Assembly (NCBI RefSeq): GCF_014648775.1
Contig: NZ_BMRT01000004.1
Coordinates: 434,001 to 498,000 of the forward strand
Source: Streptomyces abikoensis
GTDB taxonomy: Bacteria > Actinomycetota > Actinomycetes > Streptomycetales > Streptomycetaceae
Length of the DNA: 64,000 nt
Direction: 5' to 3'
In this document: positions 7,755-16,834 of the stretch, one piece after another
How the letters are laid out: each line of letters begins with the position of its first letter
Position numbering within the stretch: position 1 is the first letter of the stretch
Notes under the pieces: generated by a model
Databases searched by the model: none
The model's input: the letters and a program-made list of their open reading frames with translations, nothing else
What the model was told of the DNA's origin: nothing
Program-made: the position numbers and the translations under genes

Positions 7755-9809
7755 GTGCCTTCTGCCGGAACAGCCTCCCGCCGGGCGGCACAGCTCGCGG
7801 CGCTGCTCTCGATGCTGGCCCTGCTCGTCGCCCAGCTCGTCGGCGCCCTGCTGCCGGACGCCCCCCTGCTGGTCTCCTCCTCGGCGGCCGCCCTCGCGCT
7901 CGACCTCCTCCTCCAGCACCGCGACCCCGGGCTGGTCGCCGTGCTCGGCAAGATCCGCTTCGACGTCATGGTCCGGCAGCTCCAGCGCGACATGCTGATC
8001 CTCCTCGGCCTGCTGCGCCTGGGCGGCGACGACGCGCCCCGCGACTACGCCCCCGTCGTCGCGGGGCTGGTGCTCTTCTACGGCGCCCACCTCGCCTGCC
8101 AGGTCACCGCGATCCTCGTCCGCCGCAGCCGCACCCTGCCCTTCCTCACCCGGAACATCGACACCACCGGACTGCGGCTGACCTCCGCGCCGCCCCGGCT
8201 GCTGGCCCGTCAGCACAGCCGCAGGCTGCTGCGCTTCGCCGTGCCGGCCACGGCCGGGATGCTGACGTCCGCCGCCACCGGCGAGGAGTTCTGGGCCGTG
8301 GCGGGCGTCAGCGCCGCGCTCGCCTGCGCGCTCGGCGGCACCGCCTACCTGGCGGGCTGGCTGCGCCCGGGGAACCGGCCGGTCGACGAGGCGCGGGCGC
8401 TGGAGTGGCTGGACCGCTGGCTGGCGGACTACCGCCCCACCATGGGCATGTACTTCTCCGGCGGGACGACCTCGGCGTACCAGGCGAACATGTGGCTCTC
8501 GACCATGGGCGCGCTGGACGGCAGCCCGCTGATCGTGCTGCGCGAGCGGTTCATGATGCAGAAGATCGAGGCCACCGACGTGCCCGTGCTGTGCATCCCC
8601 AAGGTCGTCCATCTGATGGCCCTGGAGAAGTCCACGCTGAAGATGATGCTGCACCCGGCCAACTCCGGTAAGACCTCGCAGGTCCTGCGCATGCCGTCCA
8701 TCAAGCACGCCTTCGTCAACCACGGCGAGAGCGACAAGCTCTCCAGCTGCAACCCCTACGCGAAGGCCTACGACGAGGTCTGGGTCGCGGGCCCCGCCGC
8801 CCGGGAGCGCTACCAGCTCGCCGACATCGGCGTGGAGGACAAGGACGTCGTCGAGGTGGGCCGCCCCCAGCTGGCGCCGATCGAACCGGCCGGCGGTGCC
8901 GCGCCCACCGGGCCGTACCTGACCGTCCTCTACGCCCCCACGTGGGAGGGCTGGGACGGCAACCCCGGCAACACGTCGGTCATCCTCGCGGGGGAGAACA
9001 TCGTGCGCGCCCTGCTCGCCGACCCCGGCGTGCGCGTGCTGTACAAGCCGCACCCCATGACGGGCTCCGTGGACCCGCGCGCGGGCCGTGCCGACCAGCG
9101 CGTCCAGGCGCTGATCCGCCGGGCCGCCGCCGAACGGTCCGGCCCCCGCCCCGGGCCGGAGGCGGCAGCCGAACTCGCCCGCCGCACGGCCGAACTGGAC
9201 CGGCTCACCACCTGCCACTTCCGCGACAGCGCCGACGAGGTCGAGCGCATGCTGCTGCAGTCCACGCCGGACAAGGGCCGCGCCGAGACCGTCGAGGCCG
9301 CCACGGCCGCCTGGGAGGCGGCCTACTGGGCCTCGCTGCCGGAGTGGGAGCACCAGGTCGTCACCGAGGCCCGTCCCTCGCTCTACGGCTGTTTCAACCG
9401 CTCGGACCTGCTGATCAGCGATGTCTCCAGCGTCGTATCCGACTATCTGATCAGCGAGAAGCCCTATGCGGTCGCGAACACCAGCGGGCTGACGGAGGAG
9501 GAGTTCCGGGCGGCCTTCCCCACCGTCGGCGCGGCGACGATCCTCACGCCCGGCGCCGAGGGCGTCCCCGCGCTCCTCGCGGCCGTCCGCGACCCCTCCC
9601 TCGACCACCTGGCGGCGGCGCGCGCGGAGCTCAAGGTCCGGCTGCTCGGCCCGGCCGACCCGCCCTCACTGACGCGCTTCAACGCGGCGGCACTGGCACT
9701 GGCCGCGAAGTCGGACGAGCGCCGGGCCCGGATGGAGGCCCGCGCCTCGGAGATCCCGGCCCCCCGCCTCGCCTCGGCGGAGGAGTCGGAGACCGCCCAA
9801 GGCGGTTGA
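7755..9809 (+). CDS. CDP-glycerol glycerophosphotransferase-like membrane protein
   Basis: A 684-aa protein. GTG 7755 follows a CCAGGAG ribosome site (7741-7747). The N-terminal ~230 residues hold four to five hydrophobic segments (for example LAALLSMLALLVAQLVGALL and FWAVAGVSAALACALGG). The C-terminal ~400 residues resemble TagB/TagF-type glycerophosphotransferases: MPSIKHAFVNHGESDK, YAPTWEGWDGN, VRVLYKPHPMTG and LLISDVSSVVSDYLISEKPY, the last being the typical DxSSVxxD motif. By family these transfer poly-glycerol-phosphate units to cell-wall teichoic acids. The donor is not provable from sequence. It ends at a strong shared terminator. Confidence 0.85.
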   Translation: MPSAGTASRRAAQLAALLSMLALLVAQLVGALLPDAPLLVSSSAAALALDLLLQHRDPGLVAVLGKIRFDVMVRQLQRDMLILLGLLRLGGDDAPRDYAPVVAGLVLFYGAHLACQVTAILVRRSRTLPFLTRNIDTTGLRLTSAPPRLLARQHSRRLLRFAVPATAGMLTSAATGEEFWAVAGVSAALACALGGTAYLAGWLRPGNRPVDEARALEWLDRWLADYRPTMGMYFSGGTTSAYQANMWLSTMGALDGSPLIVLRERFMMQKIEATDVPVLCIPKVVHLMALEKSTLKMMLHPANSGKTSQVLRMPSIKHAFVNHGESDKLSSCNPYAKAYDEVWVAGPAARERYQLADIGVEDKDVVEVGRPQLAPIEPAGGAAPTGPYLTVLYAPTWEGWDGNPGNTSVILAGENIVRALLADPGVRVLYKPHPMTGSVDPRAGRADQRVQALIRRAAAERSGPRPGPEAAAELARRTAELDRLTTCHFRDSADEVERMLLQSTPDKGRAETVEAATAAWEAAYWASLPEWEHQVVTEARPSLYGCFNRSDLLISDVSSVVSDYLISEKPYAVANTSGLTEEEFRAAFPTVGAATILTPGAEGVPALLAAVRDPSLDHLAAARAELKVRLLGPADPPSLTRFNAAALALAAKSDERRARMEARASEIPAPRLASAEESETAQGG

Positions 9810-9823
9810 GCGCCCGCGAAAAC

Positions 9824-9857
9824 GCCGGAGGGGCTGGACGAATCCAGCCCCTCCGGC
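9824..9857. terminator. Bidirectional hairpin terminator
   Basis: A perfect 15-bp inverted repeat GCCGGAGGGGCTGGA / TCCAGCCCCTCCGGC with a CGAA loop, placed between two convergent genes (stops at 9809 and 9896). There is no T tract, as is usual in Streptomyces. Confidence 0.88.
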
Positions 9858-9895
9858 ACCCTCCCAGCGGTAGCTGGGGAGTTTGAGAACAAGAC

Positions 9896-11335
9896 TTACG
9901 CGAACGGGTCGAAGCCCTCGTACTCCTGGTCCGACTCGTCGCGCTCCGCCTGCTTGTCGCGGCGGCGCTGCGCCGCCGGGCGCGGGGCCTCGAAGCGGTG
10001 GTCCTCACCGCGGCGGCCCAGCATCTCGGCGCCGGAGAGCATCGTGGGCTCCCAGTCGAAGACGACCGCGTTGTCCTCGGGGCCGATGGCCACGCCGTCG
10101 CCCGCGCGGGCACCGGCCTTCATCAGCTCCTCCTCGACACCGAGGCGGTTGAGGCGGTCGGCCAGGTAGCCCACGGCCTCGTCGTTGTTGAAGTCGGTCT
10201 GGCGCACCCAGCGCTCCGGCTTCTCGCCGCGCACGCGGAAGAGGCCGTCCTCCTCCTGGGTGACGGTGAAGCCCGCGTCGTCGACGGCCTTCGGGCGGAT
10301 GACGATGCGGGTCGCCTCCTCCTTCGGCTTCGCGGCACGCGACTTCGCCACGATGTCGGCCAGCGCAAAGGAGAGCTCCTTCAGGCCGTGGCGGGAGACC
10401 GCCGAGACCTCGAAGACCCGGTAGCCGCGGGACTCCAGCTCGGGGCGGACCATCTCGGCGAGGTCCAGGCCGTCCGGGATGTCGACCTTGTTGAGGACGA
10501 CGAGGCGGGGCCGGTTCTCCAGGCCGCCGTACTCCTTGAGCTCGGCCTCGATGACGTCGAGGTCGCTCAGCGGGTCGCGCTCGGACTCCAGCGTCGCGGT
10601 GTCCAGGACGTGCACCAGCACCGAGCAGCGCTCGACGTGGCGCAGGAACTCCAGGCCCAGGCCCTTGCCCTGGCTGGCGCCGGGGATCAGACCGGGGACG
10701 TCGGCGATGGTGTAGACCGTCGCGCCGGCGGTGACCACGCCCAGGTTGGGGACGAGGGTGGTGAAGGGGTAGTCCGCGATCTTCGGCTTGGCCGCGGAGA
10801 GCACCGAGATCAGCGAGGACTTGCCGGCGCTCGGGTAGCCGACCAGGGCCACGTCGGCGACGGTCTTCAGCTCCAGGACGATGTCCTGGTAGTCGCCCGG
10901 CTCGCCCAGCAGCGCGAAGCCCGGCGCCTTGCGGCGGGCCGAGGCCAGCGCGGCGTTGCCGAGGCCGCCGCGGCCGCCCTGGGCGGCGACGTAGGTGGTG
11001 CCCTGGCCGACGAGGTCCGCGAGGACGTTGCCGTGCCGGTCGAGGACGACCGTGCCGTCCGGGACCGGCAGGACGAGGTCCGTGCCGTCCTTGCCGGAGC
11101 GGTTGCCGCCCTCGCCGGGCTTGCCGTTGGTGGCCTTGCGGTGCGGGCTGTGGTGGTACTCCAGAAGCGTGGTGACGGCCTGGTCGACGACCAGCGTCAC
11201 ATCACCGCCACGGCCGCCGTTGCCGCCGTCGGGGCCACCGAGGGGCTTGAACTTCTCGCGATGCACGGAGGCGCAGCCGTGGCCTCCGTTACCCGCGGCG
11301 ACATGCAGCTCGACGCGGTCCACGAAGGTGGTCAT
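9896..11335 (-). CDS. obg: GTPase Obg/CgtA
   Basis: A 479-aa essential ribosome-associated GTPase, linked in Streptomyces to growth and onset of sporulation. The glycine-rich Obg fold spans about 1-158 (FKPLGGPDGGNGGRGGDV). The G domain has G1 GYPSAGKSSL, G2 DYPFTTLVPNLGVV, G3 DVPGLI and G4 LNKVDIPD. An OCT domain follows at about 335-415, then an acidic, disordered tail, giving the long actinobacterial form. It is downstream of rpmA and rplU on the same strand, the classical L21-L27-Obg order, but a hairpin after rpmA separates it. Confidence 0.97.
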   Translation of the reverse strand: MTTFVDRVELHVAAGNGGHGCASVHREKFKPLGGPDGGNGGRGGDVTLVVDQAVTTLLEYHHSPHRKATNGKPGEGGNRSGKDGTDLVLPVPDGTVVLDRHGNVLADLVGQGTTYVAAQGGRGGLGNAALASARRKAPGFALLGEPGDYQDIVLELKTVADVALVGYPSAGKSSLISVLSAAKPKIADYPFTTLVPNLGVVTAGATVYTIADVPGLIPGASQGKGLGLEFLRHVERCSVLVHVLDTATLESERDPLSDLDVIEAELKEYGGLENRPRLVVLNKVDIPDGLDLAEMVRPELESRGYRVFEVSAVSRHGLKELSFALADIVAKSRAAKPKEEATRIVIRPKAVDDAGFTVTQEEDGLFRVRGEKPERWVRQTDFNNDEAVGYLADRLNRLGVEEELMKAGARAGDGVAIGPEDNAVVFDWEPTMLSGAEMLGRRGEDHRFEAPRPAAQRRRDKQAERDESDQEYEGFDPFA

Positions 11336-11394
11336 AGCGGGGTGCCTCCAGATACGCAGATAAGTGCGGGAATGTCTCTGTTGTAACGCGACAA

Positions 11395-11434
11395 GGGCGG
11401 ACCTGCTTCCCCGCCGGGGAAGCGAGGTCCGCCC
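11395..11434 (-). terminator. Hairpin between rpmA and obg
   Basis: An interrupted inverted repeat: GGGCGGACCT, inner GCTTCCCC/GGGGAAGC, then AGGTCCGCCC. About 18 paired bases lie 35 bases after the rpmA stop. It may end or attenuate the rplU-rpmA transcript so that ribosomal proteins are made in excess over Obg. Confidence 0.75.
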
Positions 11435-11468
11435 TCGCTCATCGCTCTACGGAGTGCTGATCAGATGA

Positions 11469-11723
11469 TCAGGCGACCGGGACGATGTTGACGACCTTGC
11501 GGCCACGGTGGGTGCCGAACTGCACCGCACCGGCGTTCAGCGCGAACAGGGTGTCGTCGCCACCGCGACCGACACCGGCGCCCGGGTGGAAGTGGGTGCC
11601 GCGCTGGCGGACCAGGATCTCACCGGCGTTGACGAGCTGACCGCCGAAGCGCTTCACGCCGAGCCGCTGAGCGTTGGAGTCGCGACCGTTCCGGGTGGAC
11701 GATGCGCCCTTCTTGTGTGCCAT
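11469..11723 (-). CDS. rpmA: 50S ribosomal protein L27
   Basis: An 84-aa protein of the peptidyl-transferase side of the 50S subunit. The N-terminus MAHKKGASSTRNGRDSNAQR and the motif VRQRGTHFHPGAGVGRGGDD are diagnostic. There is no cleavable N-terminal extension of the Firmicutes kind. It follows rplU by 14 bases, so the two are one transcript. Confidence 0.98.
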   Translation of the reverse strand: MAHKKGASSTRNGRDSNAQRLGVKRFGGQLVNAGEILVRQRGTHFHPGAGVGRGGDDTLFALNAGAVQFGTHRGRKVVNIVPVA

Positions 11724-11737
11724 TTTGTGTCAGTCCC

Positions 11738-12058
11738 TTACTTCGCCGGGGCGTCGATGCCGGTGATCTTCAGCGCGGTGTGCAGCTGACGGTGACCGAT
11801 GCGCTTCTTGTAACCGGTCTTGTTCTTGTACTTCTGGATCCGGATCTTGTCGCCCTTGTGGTGGTCGACAATCTCGGCCTGAACCTTCACGCCGGCCAGG
11901 ACCCAGGGGTCGCTGGTGACAGCGTCACCGTCGACGACCAGCAGCGTGGAGAGCTCGACGGTGTCGCCGACCTTGCTGGTGGAAATACGGTCAACCTCGA
12001 TGACGTCGCCGACAGCAACCTTCTGCTGGCGGCCGCCGGTGCGCACGATCGCGTACAC
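11738..12058 (-). CDS. rplU: 50S ribosomal protein L21
   Basis: A 106-aa ribosomal protein binding 23S rRNA. The start chosen is GTG 12058 (VYAIVRTGGRQQKVAVGDVI), preceded by GAGAGAG 7-13 bases upstream. The frame is open much further, but only this start matches the ~103-106 aa family length. The C-terminus GYKKRIGHRQLHTALKITGI is typical. First gene of the rplU-rpmA unit. Confidence 0.98.
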   Translation of the reverse strand: MYAIVRTGGRQQKVAVGDVIEVDRISTSKVGDTVELSTLLVVDGDAVTSDPWVLAGVKVQAEIVDHHKGDKIRIQKYKNKTGYKKRIGHRQLHTALKITGIDAPAK

Positions 12059-12221
12059 GCGGAACTCTCTCTCGCTAGGAACGGACCTCTGATGCCAGCC
12101 GCTCGCACGGGTGGGGCCCATGACGATCCTGAAAGGACGAGCGGCCTCCCCCGGCGGGGCCGGGAGGTGTTTGCTCAGGGGTTTCGGTGTCGCACAGGTT
12201 TGCACAGACACCGACGGTCAA
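12059..12221 (-). promoter_or_regulatory. rplU promoter and leader region
   Basis: A TTGACC hexamer (minus strand, 12221-12216) is a good -35 match; the -10 about 17 bases on (CCTGTG) is poor. The ~135-base leader then carries a small G/C hairpin, CTCCCGG/CCGGGGGAG. Ribosomal leaders often hold autoregulatory sites, but I cannot identify one here. Confidence 0.3.
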
Positions 12222-12238
12222 GGTTACGGGGCCTTGAC

Positions 12239-12292
12239 CAGGGGGTCAAACCGACCCCCTGCCGGGGCGGGCCGTCAAGGGCCCGCCCCGGC
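12239..12292 (-). terminator. Tandem hairpins after the RNase E gene
   Basis: Two adjacent perfect hairpins: CAGGGGGTC-AAACC-GACCCCCTG (12239-12261) and GCCGGGGCGGGCC-6 bases-GGCCCGCCCCGGC (12261-12292). They follow the rne stop by 13 bases on the minus strand and would stop transcription before the rplU promoter. Confidence 0.85.
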
Positions 12293-12304
12293 GAGGGCGG
12301 TGGC

Positions 12305-15300
12305 TCAGTCCTCCGCGGCGGGCTCGGCCGCCACGGCCTTCTTCGCCGTCCGCTTGGCGGGCGCCTTCTTGGCGGCCGTCTTCGTGGCCGTCTTCTTCGC
12401 CGTCGCCTTCTTGGCGGTGGTGGTCTTCTTCGCCGCCGCCTTCTTGGCCGTGGTCGCCTTCTTCGCCGTCGCCTTCTTGGCGGCCGTCTTACGGGCCGTC
12501 TTCTTGGCGGGGGCGGCCTCGGGCTCCGCGTCGGCCATCACCTCGACGTCGGCCTCGGCCACCACCACGGGCTCCTCGGCGGCCGGCGCCTCGGGCTCCG
12601 GCGCGGCGACGACGAGCACCGCGGCGTCCTCGGCCCCGGCGGGCGAACCCGCCGGAGCGGACGCCTTACGGGTGACACGACGGCGCGTACGGACCGGCGC
12701 GGCCACCTCGGCCACCGGCTCGACGACGGCCTCCGGCACGACCTCGGGCTCGACGACCGGCGCGGGCGCCGCCTCGGGCTCCGGGGCGGGCTCGGCCGGC
12801 GCGGCCTCCACCACGACGACCTCCGGCTCGGCCGGGGCCTGCGGCGCGGACACCCTGCGCGTCGCCCGGCGGCGCGTACGGCCACCGCGGCTGCGCGCGG
12901 CCGCCTCGGCCTCGGCGGGGCTGCTGAACCACTCGTCGTCACCGGCGACCGTGGGCACCAGATCCGCCTCGGCCACCGGCACCGGCTCCAGCTCGGGCGC
13001 CTCGGCGGCCGCTTCGGCGGGAGCCTCGGCGACGGCCGGAGCGGCCTCGGCGACCGGCTCGGCGGCGGCCTTGCCCTTCTTCTTGCCCCGCTTGCCACCG
13101 ACGGCACCGCCGCCGCCACCGCCCACGAAGGACGGCTGGTCCATGTGGACGATCACACCGCGGCCGTTGCAGTGGACGCACGACTCGGAGAAGGACTCCA
13201 GCAGGCCCTGGCCCACCCGCTTGCGGGTCATCTGGACCAGGCCCAGCGACGTCACCTCGGCGACCTGGTGCTTCGTCCGGTCCCGGCCCAGGCACTCCAG
13301 CAGGCGCCGCAGCACCAGGTCCCGGTTGGACTCCAGCACCATGTCGATGAAGTCGATCACGATGATGCCGCCGAGGTCGCGCAGCCGCAGCTGACGCACG
13401 ATCTCCTCGGCCGCCTCCAGGTTGTTCCTGGTGACCGTCTCCTCGAGGTTGCCGCCCTGACCGGTGAACTTGCCGGTGTTGACGTCGATGACGACCATCG
13501 CCTCGGTCCGGTCGATCACCAGCGAACCGCCGCTGGGCAGCCAGACCTTGCGGTCCAGCGCCTTCGACAGCTGCTCGTCGATCCGGTACGTGGCGAAGAC
13601 GTCGACGTCCGACGTCCACCTCTGCAGCCGGTCCGCCAGGTCGGGGGCGACGTGCGAGACATAGCCGTGGATGGTCTGCCACGCCTCGTCACCGCTCACG
13701 ATGACCTTGGAGAAGTCCTCGTTGAAGATGTCGCGGACGACCCGGACGGTCATGTCCGGCTCGCCGTACAGCAGGCTCGGCGCGCTCGTCGAGATCTGCT
13801 TGGACTTCTTCTTGATCTCCTCCCACTGCGCCTGGAGGCGCTCCACGTCACGGCGCAGCTCGTCCTCGCTCGCGCCCTCGGCGGCGGTGCGCACGATGAC
13901 GCCCGCGTCCTCGGGGACGATCTTCTTGAGGATCTGCTTCAGGCGCGCGCGCTCGGTGTCGGGCAGCTTGCGGCTGATGCCGGTCATCGAGCCCTCGGGC
14001 ACGTAGACCAGGTAGCGGCCGGGCAGGGAGACCTGGCTGGTGAGCCGGGCGCCCTTGTGGCCGATCGGGTCCTTGGTGACCTGCACGAGCACGGACTGGC
14101 CGGACTTCAGCGCGGTCTCGATGCGGCGCGGGCCGTTGCCCATGCCGAGCGCCTCGAAGTTGACCTCGCCGGCGTACAGGACGGCGTTGCGGCCCTTGCC
14201 GATGTCGACGAACGCGGCCTCCATCGACGGCAGCACGTTCTGGACCTTGCCCAGGTAGACGTTGCCGACGTAGCTGGTGGCCTGCTCCTTGTTGACGAAG
14301 TGCTCGACGAGGATGTTGTCCTCGAGCACACCGATCTGCGTGCGGTCGCCGTGCTGACGCACGACCATCACCCGCTCGACGGCCTCGCGGCGGGCCAGGA
14401 ACTCGGCCTCGGTGATGATCGGCACCCGGCGGCGGCCCTGCTCACGACCCTCGCGGCGGCGCTGCTTCTTCGCCTCCATACGGGTCGAGCCCTTGATGGA
14501 CTGGACCTCGTCGAAGCCCGTGCCGCCCTCGGTGCGGGCGGCGCGCTCGCGCGGCTCGCGGACCTTGACGACCGTGCGCTCCGGCTCGTCCACGCCCGGC
14601 TCGGCCTCCAGGGCCTCACCGCTGCGCCGACGGCGACGACGGCGACGACGGCTGCCGGCGGACGAGAGGGCCGACTCCTCGGCCTCCTCCTCGCCCTCGG
14701 GCTCCTCCTCGGCGGGCTCGGCGGCCTCCTCGGCCGGAGCCTCCTCCGCGTAGCCCTCGGCCTCGGCGGCCTCGCCACGACGGCGACGGCGGCCACCGCG
14801 ACGACGACGGCGCGACGGGCGCTCGCCCAGCTCCTCGTCCTCGGCGACGGCCTCCTCGGCCTGCTCCTCCAGCGCCTCGGGCTCCTCCTCGACGGCCGGG
14901 GCGACCGGGGCGACCTGCTCGGCGGGCTCGCCACGGCGGCGACGGCGACGACGGCCGCGCTCCTCGGCGGGAGCCTGCGGGGCGGCCTCCTCCATCGGCT
15001 CGGCGACGGCCTCGGCGGCGGCGGCCGCGGCAGCGGTCTCCGGCGTCTGGAACATCGGCTCGGCGAAGACCGGCGCCTGGAAGACGGCCGACGGCGGACG
15101 CACCGCACGGCGGCGACGGCCGCCCTCGGGGGCCTCCTCCACCGGAGCGGCGGCCTCGGCGGCGCGCGTGGCGCGGCGACGCGTACGGGCGGGACGGGCC
15201 GGGGCCTCTTCGGCGACGGGCTCGGCGGCGGCCTCCAGGGCCTCCTCCGGCTCCTCCTCGGCCTCGACCTCGGCCTCGGCGACCTGCGGGGCACCCGCCG

Positions 15301-16615
15301 GGGCGGACGCGCGGCGCGTCGCACGACGGCGCGTACGGGCGGGACGGGCCTCGGGCTCCTCGGCCTCGGTCACGACCTCGACGGCCGCTTCCTCGACGGG
15401 CTCCACGGCCTCGGCGGCCTTGGGCGCACCCGCCGGAGCGGACGCGCGGCGCGTGGCACGACGGCGCGCACGGGCGGGGGCGGCCGGAGCCTCCTCGACC
15501 TCGGCAGCGGGCGCCTCCTCGACGACCGGCTCGGCGGCGGGCACAACGGCCTCCACGGCCTCGGCGACCTGCGGCGCACCGGCCGGGGCGGACACGCGGC
15601 GCGTCGCACGACGACGCGTACGGACGGGCGCGGCGGCCGGAGCCTCCTCCGGCTCCTCCTCGGCCTCGGCCTCGACCTCGGCGACGGGCACGACGACGTC
15701 GGCCTCGACGGCCTCGGCGGCCTTCGGGGCACCCGCCGGGGCGGACGCCTTACGGGTGGCGCGACGGCGCGTACGGGCGGGGGCGGCCGGAGCCTCCTCG
15801 ACCTCGGCAGCGGCGGGCGTCTCCTCGACGACCGGCTCGGCGGCGGGCACGACGGCCTCGACGGCTTCGGCGACCTGCGGCGCGCCGGCCGGAGCCGTCG
15901 CCTTGCGCGTGGCACGGCGGCGGGTACGGGCGGGGGCGGCGGGGGCCTCCTCGGCCACGGCGGCGGGCGCCTCCTCGGCGACCGGCTCGGCGGCGACGGC
16001 CTCGGCGACCTGCGGCGCACCGGCCGGAGCCGTCGCCTTACGGGTGGCACGGCGGCGCGGACGCGCGGGGGTCTCGGGGGCGGCGGCCTCGACGGGCGCG
16101 GCCTCCGGAACGGCCTCGGCGGCCGACTCGACGGCCTCGGCACCCTGCGGGGCACCCGCCGGAGCGGACGCCTTACGGGTGGCGCGACGACGCGTACGGG
16201 CGGGGGCGGCCGAAGCCTCCTCGGCCTCGGCGGCCGGCTCGGCGGCGGCCTCGGTGGCCTGCGGCGCGCCGGCCGGAGCCGTCGCCTTGCGCGTGGCGCG
16301 GCGGCGGGTGGGCGCCTCCTCGGCCGGGGCGGCCTCGGACGACGCGGCCGTCGCCGGCTGGACGGCGGCCGAGGCGGCCGTCTTGCGGGTGGCCCGGCGG
16401 CGCGGACGCGCCGGGGTCTCCGGGGCGGCGGCCTCGGCGGCCGGCGCCTCGGCCGGGGCCTCGGACGCGCCGGAGGTCACGGGCGAACCCGCGGGGCGGG
16501 ACGCGACCCGGCGACGGCGGCGCGGCGGCAGCGTGTCGCTGGGCGAGTCATCGTTGTTGTTGCCGGGAACGCTCTGCGCGGCCCCCGGCTCCTTGGGCTC
16601 ATTGGCTTCGAGCAT
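12305..16615 (-). CDS. rne: Ribonuclease E/G with long repeat-rich N- and C-terminal arms
   Basis: A 1436-aa endoribonuclease. ATG 16615 (MLEANEPKEP) follows GGGAG. The catalytic core lies roughly in residues 660-1170: an S1 RNA-binding segment (NILVEHFVNKEQATSYVGNV), the metal-binding catalytic part (VVIDVNTGKFTGQGGNLEET and GGIIVIDFIDM) and the Zn-link CVHCNGRG. As is known for Streptomyces RNase ES, the core is central. The N-arm (~580 residues) holds ten copies of RRRATR followed by variants of KASAPAGAPQVAEAVE, then Glu/Arg blocks. The C-arm holds two more copies and ends in ~60 residues of Lys/Ala repeats like histone H1. By family it processes rRNA and degrades mRNA; the arms probably bind RNA and partners. 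Confidence 0.95.
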   Translation of the reverse strand: MLEANEPKEPGAAQSVPGNNNDDSPSDTLPPRRRRRVASRPAGSPVTSGASEAPAEAPAAEAAAPETPARPRRRATRKTAASAAVQPATAASSEAAPAEEAPTRRRATRKATAPAGAPQATEAAAEPAAEAEEASAAPARTRRRATRKASAPAGAPQGAEAVESAAEAVPEAAPVEAAAPETPARPRRRATRKATAPAGAPQVAEAVAAEPVAEEAPAAVAEEAPAAPARTRRRATRKATAPAGAPQVAEAVEAVVPAAEPVVEETPAAAEVEEAPAAPARTRRRATRKASAPAGAPKAAEAVEADVVVPVAEVEAEAEEEPEEAPAAAPVRTRRRATRRVSAPAGAPQVAEAVEAVVPAAEPVVEEAPAAEVEEAPAAPARARRRATRRASAPAGAPKAAEAVEPVEEAAVEVVTEAEEPEARPARTRRRATRRASAPAGAPQVAEAEVEAEEEPEEALEAAAEPVAEEAPARPARTRRRATRAAEAAAPVEEAPEGGRRRRAVRPPSAVFQAPVFAEPMFQTPETAAAAAAAEAVAEPMEEAAPQAPAEERGRRRRRRRGEPAEQVAPVAPAVEEEPEALEEQAEEAVAEDEELGERPSRRRRRGGRRRRRGEAAEAEGYAEEAPAEEAAEPAEEEPEGEEEAEESALSSAGSRRRRRRRRRSGEALEAEPGVDEPERTVVKVREPRERAARTEGGTGFDEVQSIKGSTRMEAKKQRRREGREQGRRRVPIITEAEFLARREAVERVMVVRQHGDRTQIGVLEDNILVEHFVNKEQATSYVGNVYLGKVQNVLPSMEAAFVDIGKGRNAVLYAGEVNFEALGMGNGPRRIETALKSGQSVLVQVTKDPIGHKGARLTSQVSLPGRYLVYVPEGSMTGISRKLPDTERARLKQILKKIVPEDAGVIVRTAAEGASEDELRRDVERLQAQWEEIKKKSKQISTSAPSLLYGEPDMTVRVVRDIFNEDFSKVIVSGDEAWQTIHGYVSHVAPDLADRLQRWTSDVDVFATYRIDEQLSKALDRKVWLPSGGSLVIDRTEAMVVIDVNTGKFTGQGGNLEETVTRNNLEAAEEIVRQLRLRDLGGIIVIDFIDMVLESNRDLVLRRLLECLGRDRTKHQVAEVTSLGLVQMTRKRVGQGLLESFSESCVHCNGRGVIVHMDQPSFVGGGGGGAVGGKRGKKKGKAAAEPVAEAAPAVAEAPAEAAAEAPELEPVPVAEADLVPTVAGDDEWFSSPAEAEAAARSRGGRTRRRATRRVSAPQAPAEPEVVVVEAAPAEPAPEPEAAPAPVVEPEVVPEAVVEPVAEVAAPVRTRRRVTRKASAPAGSPAGAEDAAVLVVAAPEPEAPAAEEPVVVAEADVEVMADAEPEAAPAKKTARKTAAKKATAKKATTAKKAAAKKTTTAKKATAKKTATKTAAKKAPAKRTAKKAVAAEPAAED

Positions 16616-16834
16616 GCGGGCGGTTCTCCCGTCACGCTCCCGGGCGCCGCGCCGGGTTCCGGCCACGACACCGCGTGATGAGCGCGGTACCGCGGCCCGG
16701 GGCGCGATCGCCGCACGGGAGCTGTTCTCGCTCGCCGGTTCCGAGTGTCACGGCACCGGCGAAAGTCTCCTGGTCAGTGCACCTGCCGGACCGGGTGGCT
16801 CCCTGGTGGCGCGGCGGCGCGGCGACGGCCGTCC

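Noticed and set aside
11702..16678. A 1658-codon plus-strand frame opposite rplU and rne
   Set aside because: It is a G/C-bias shadow: Gly/Arg/Leu-rich without any domain, fully antisense to clear genes.
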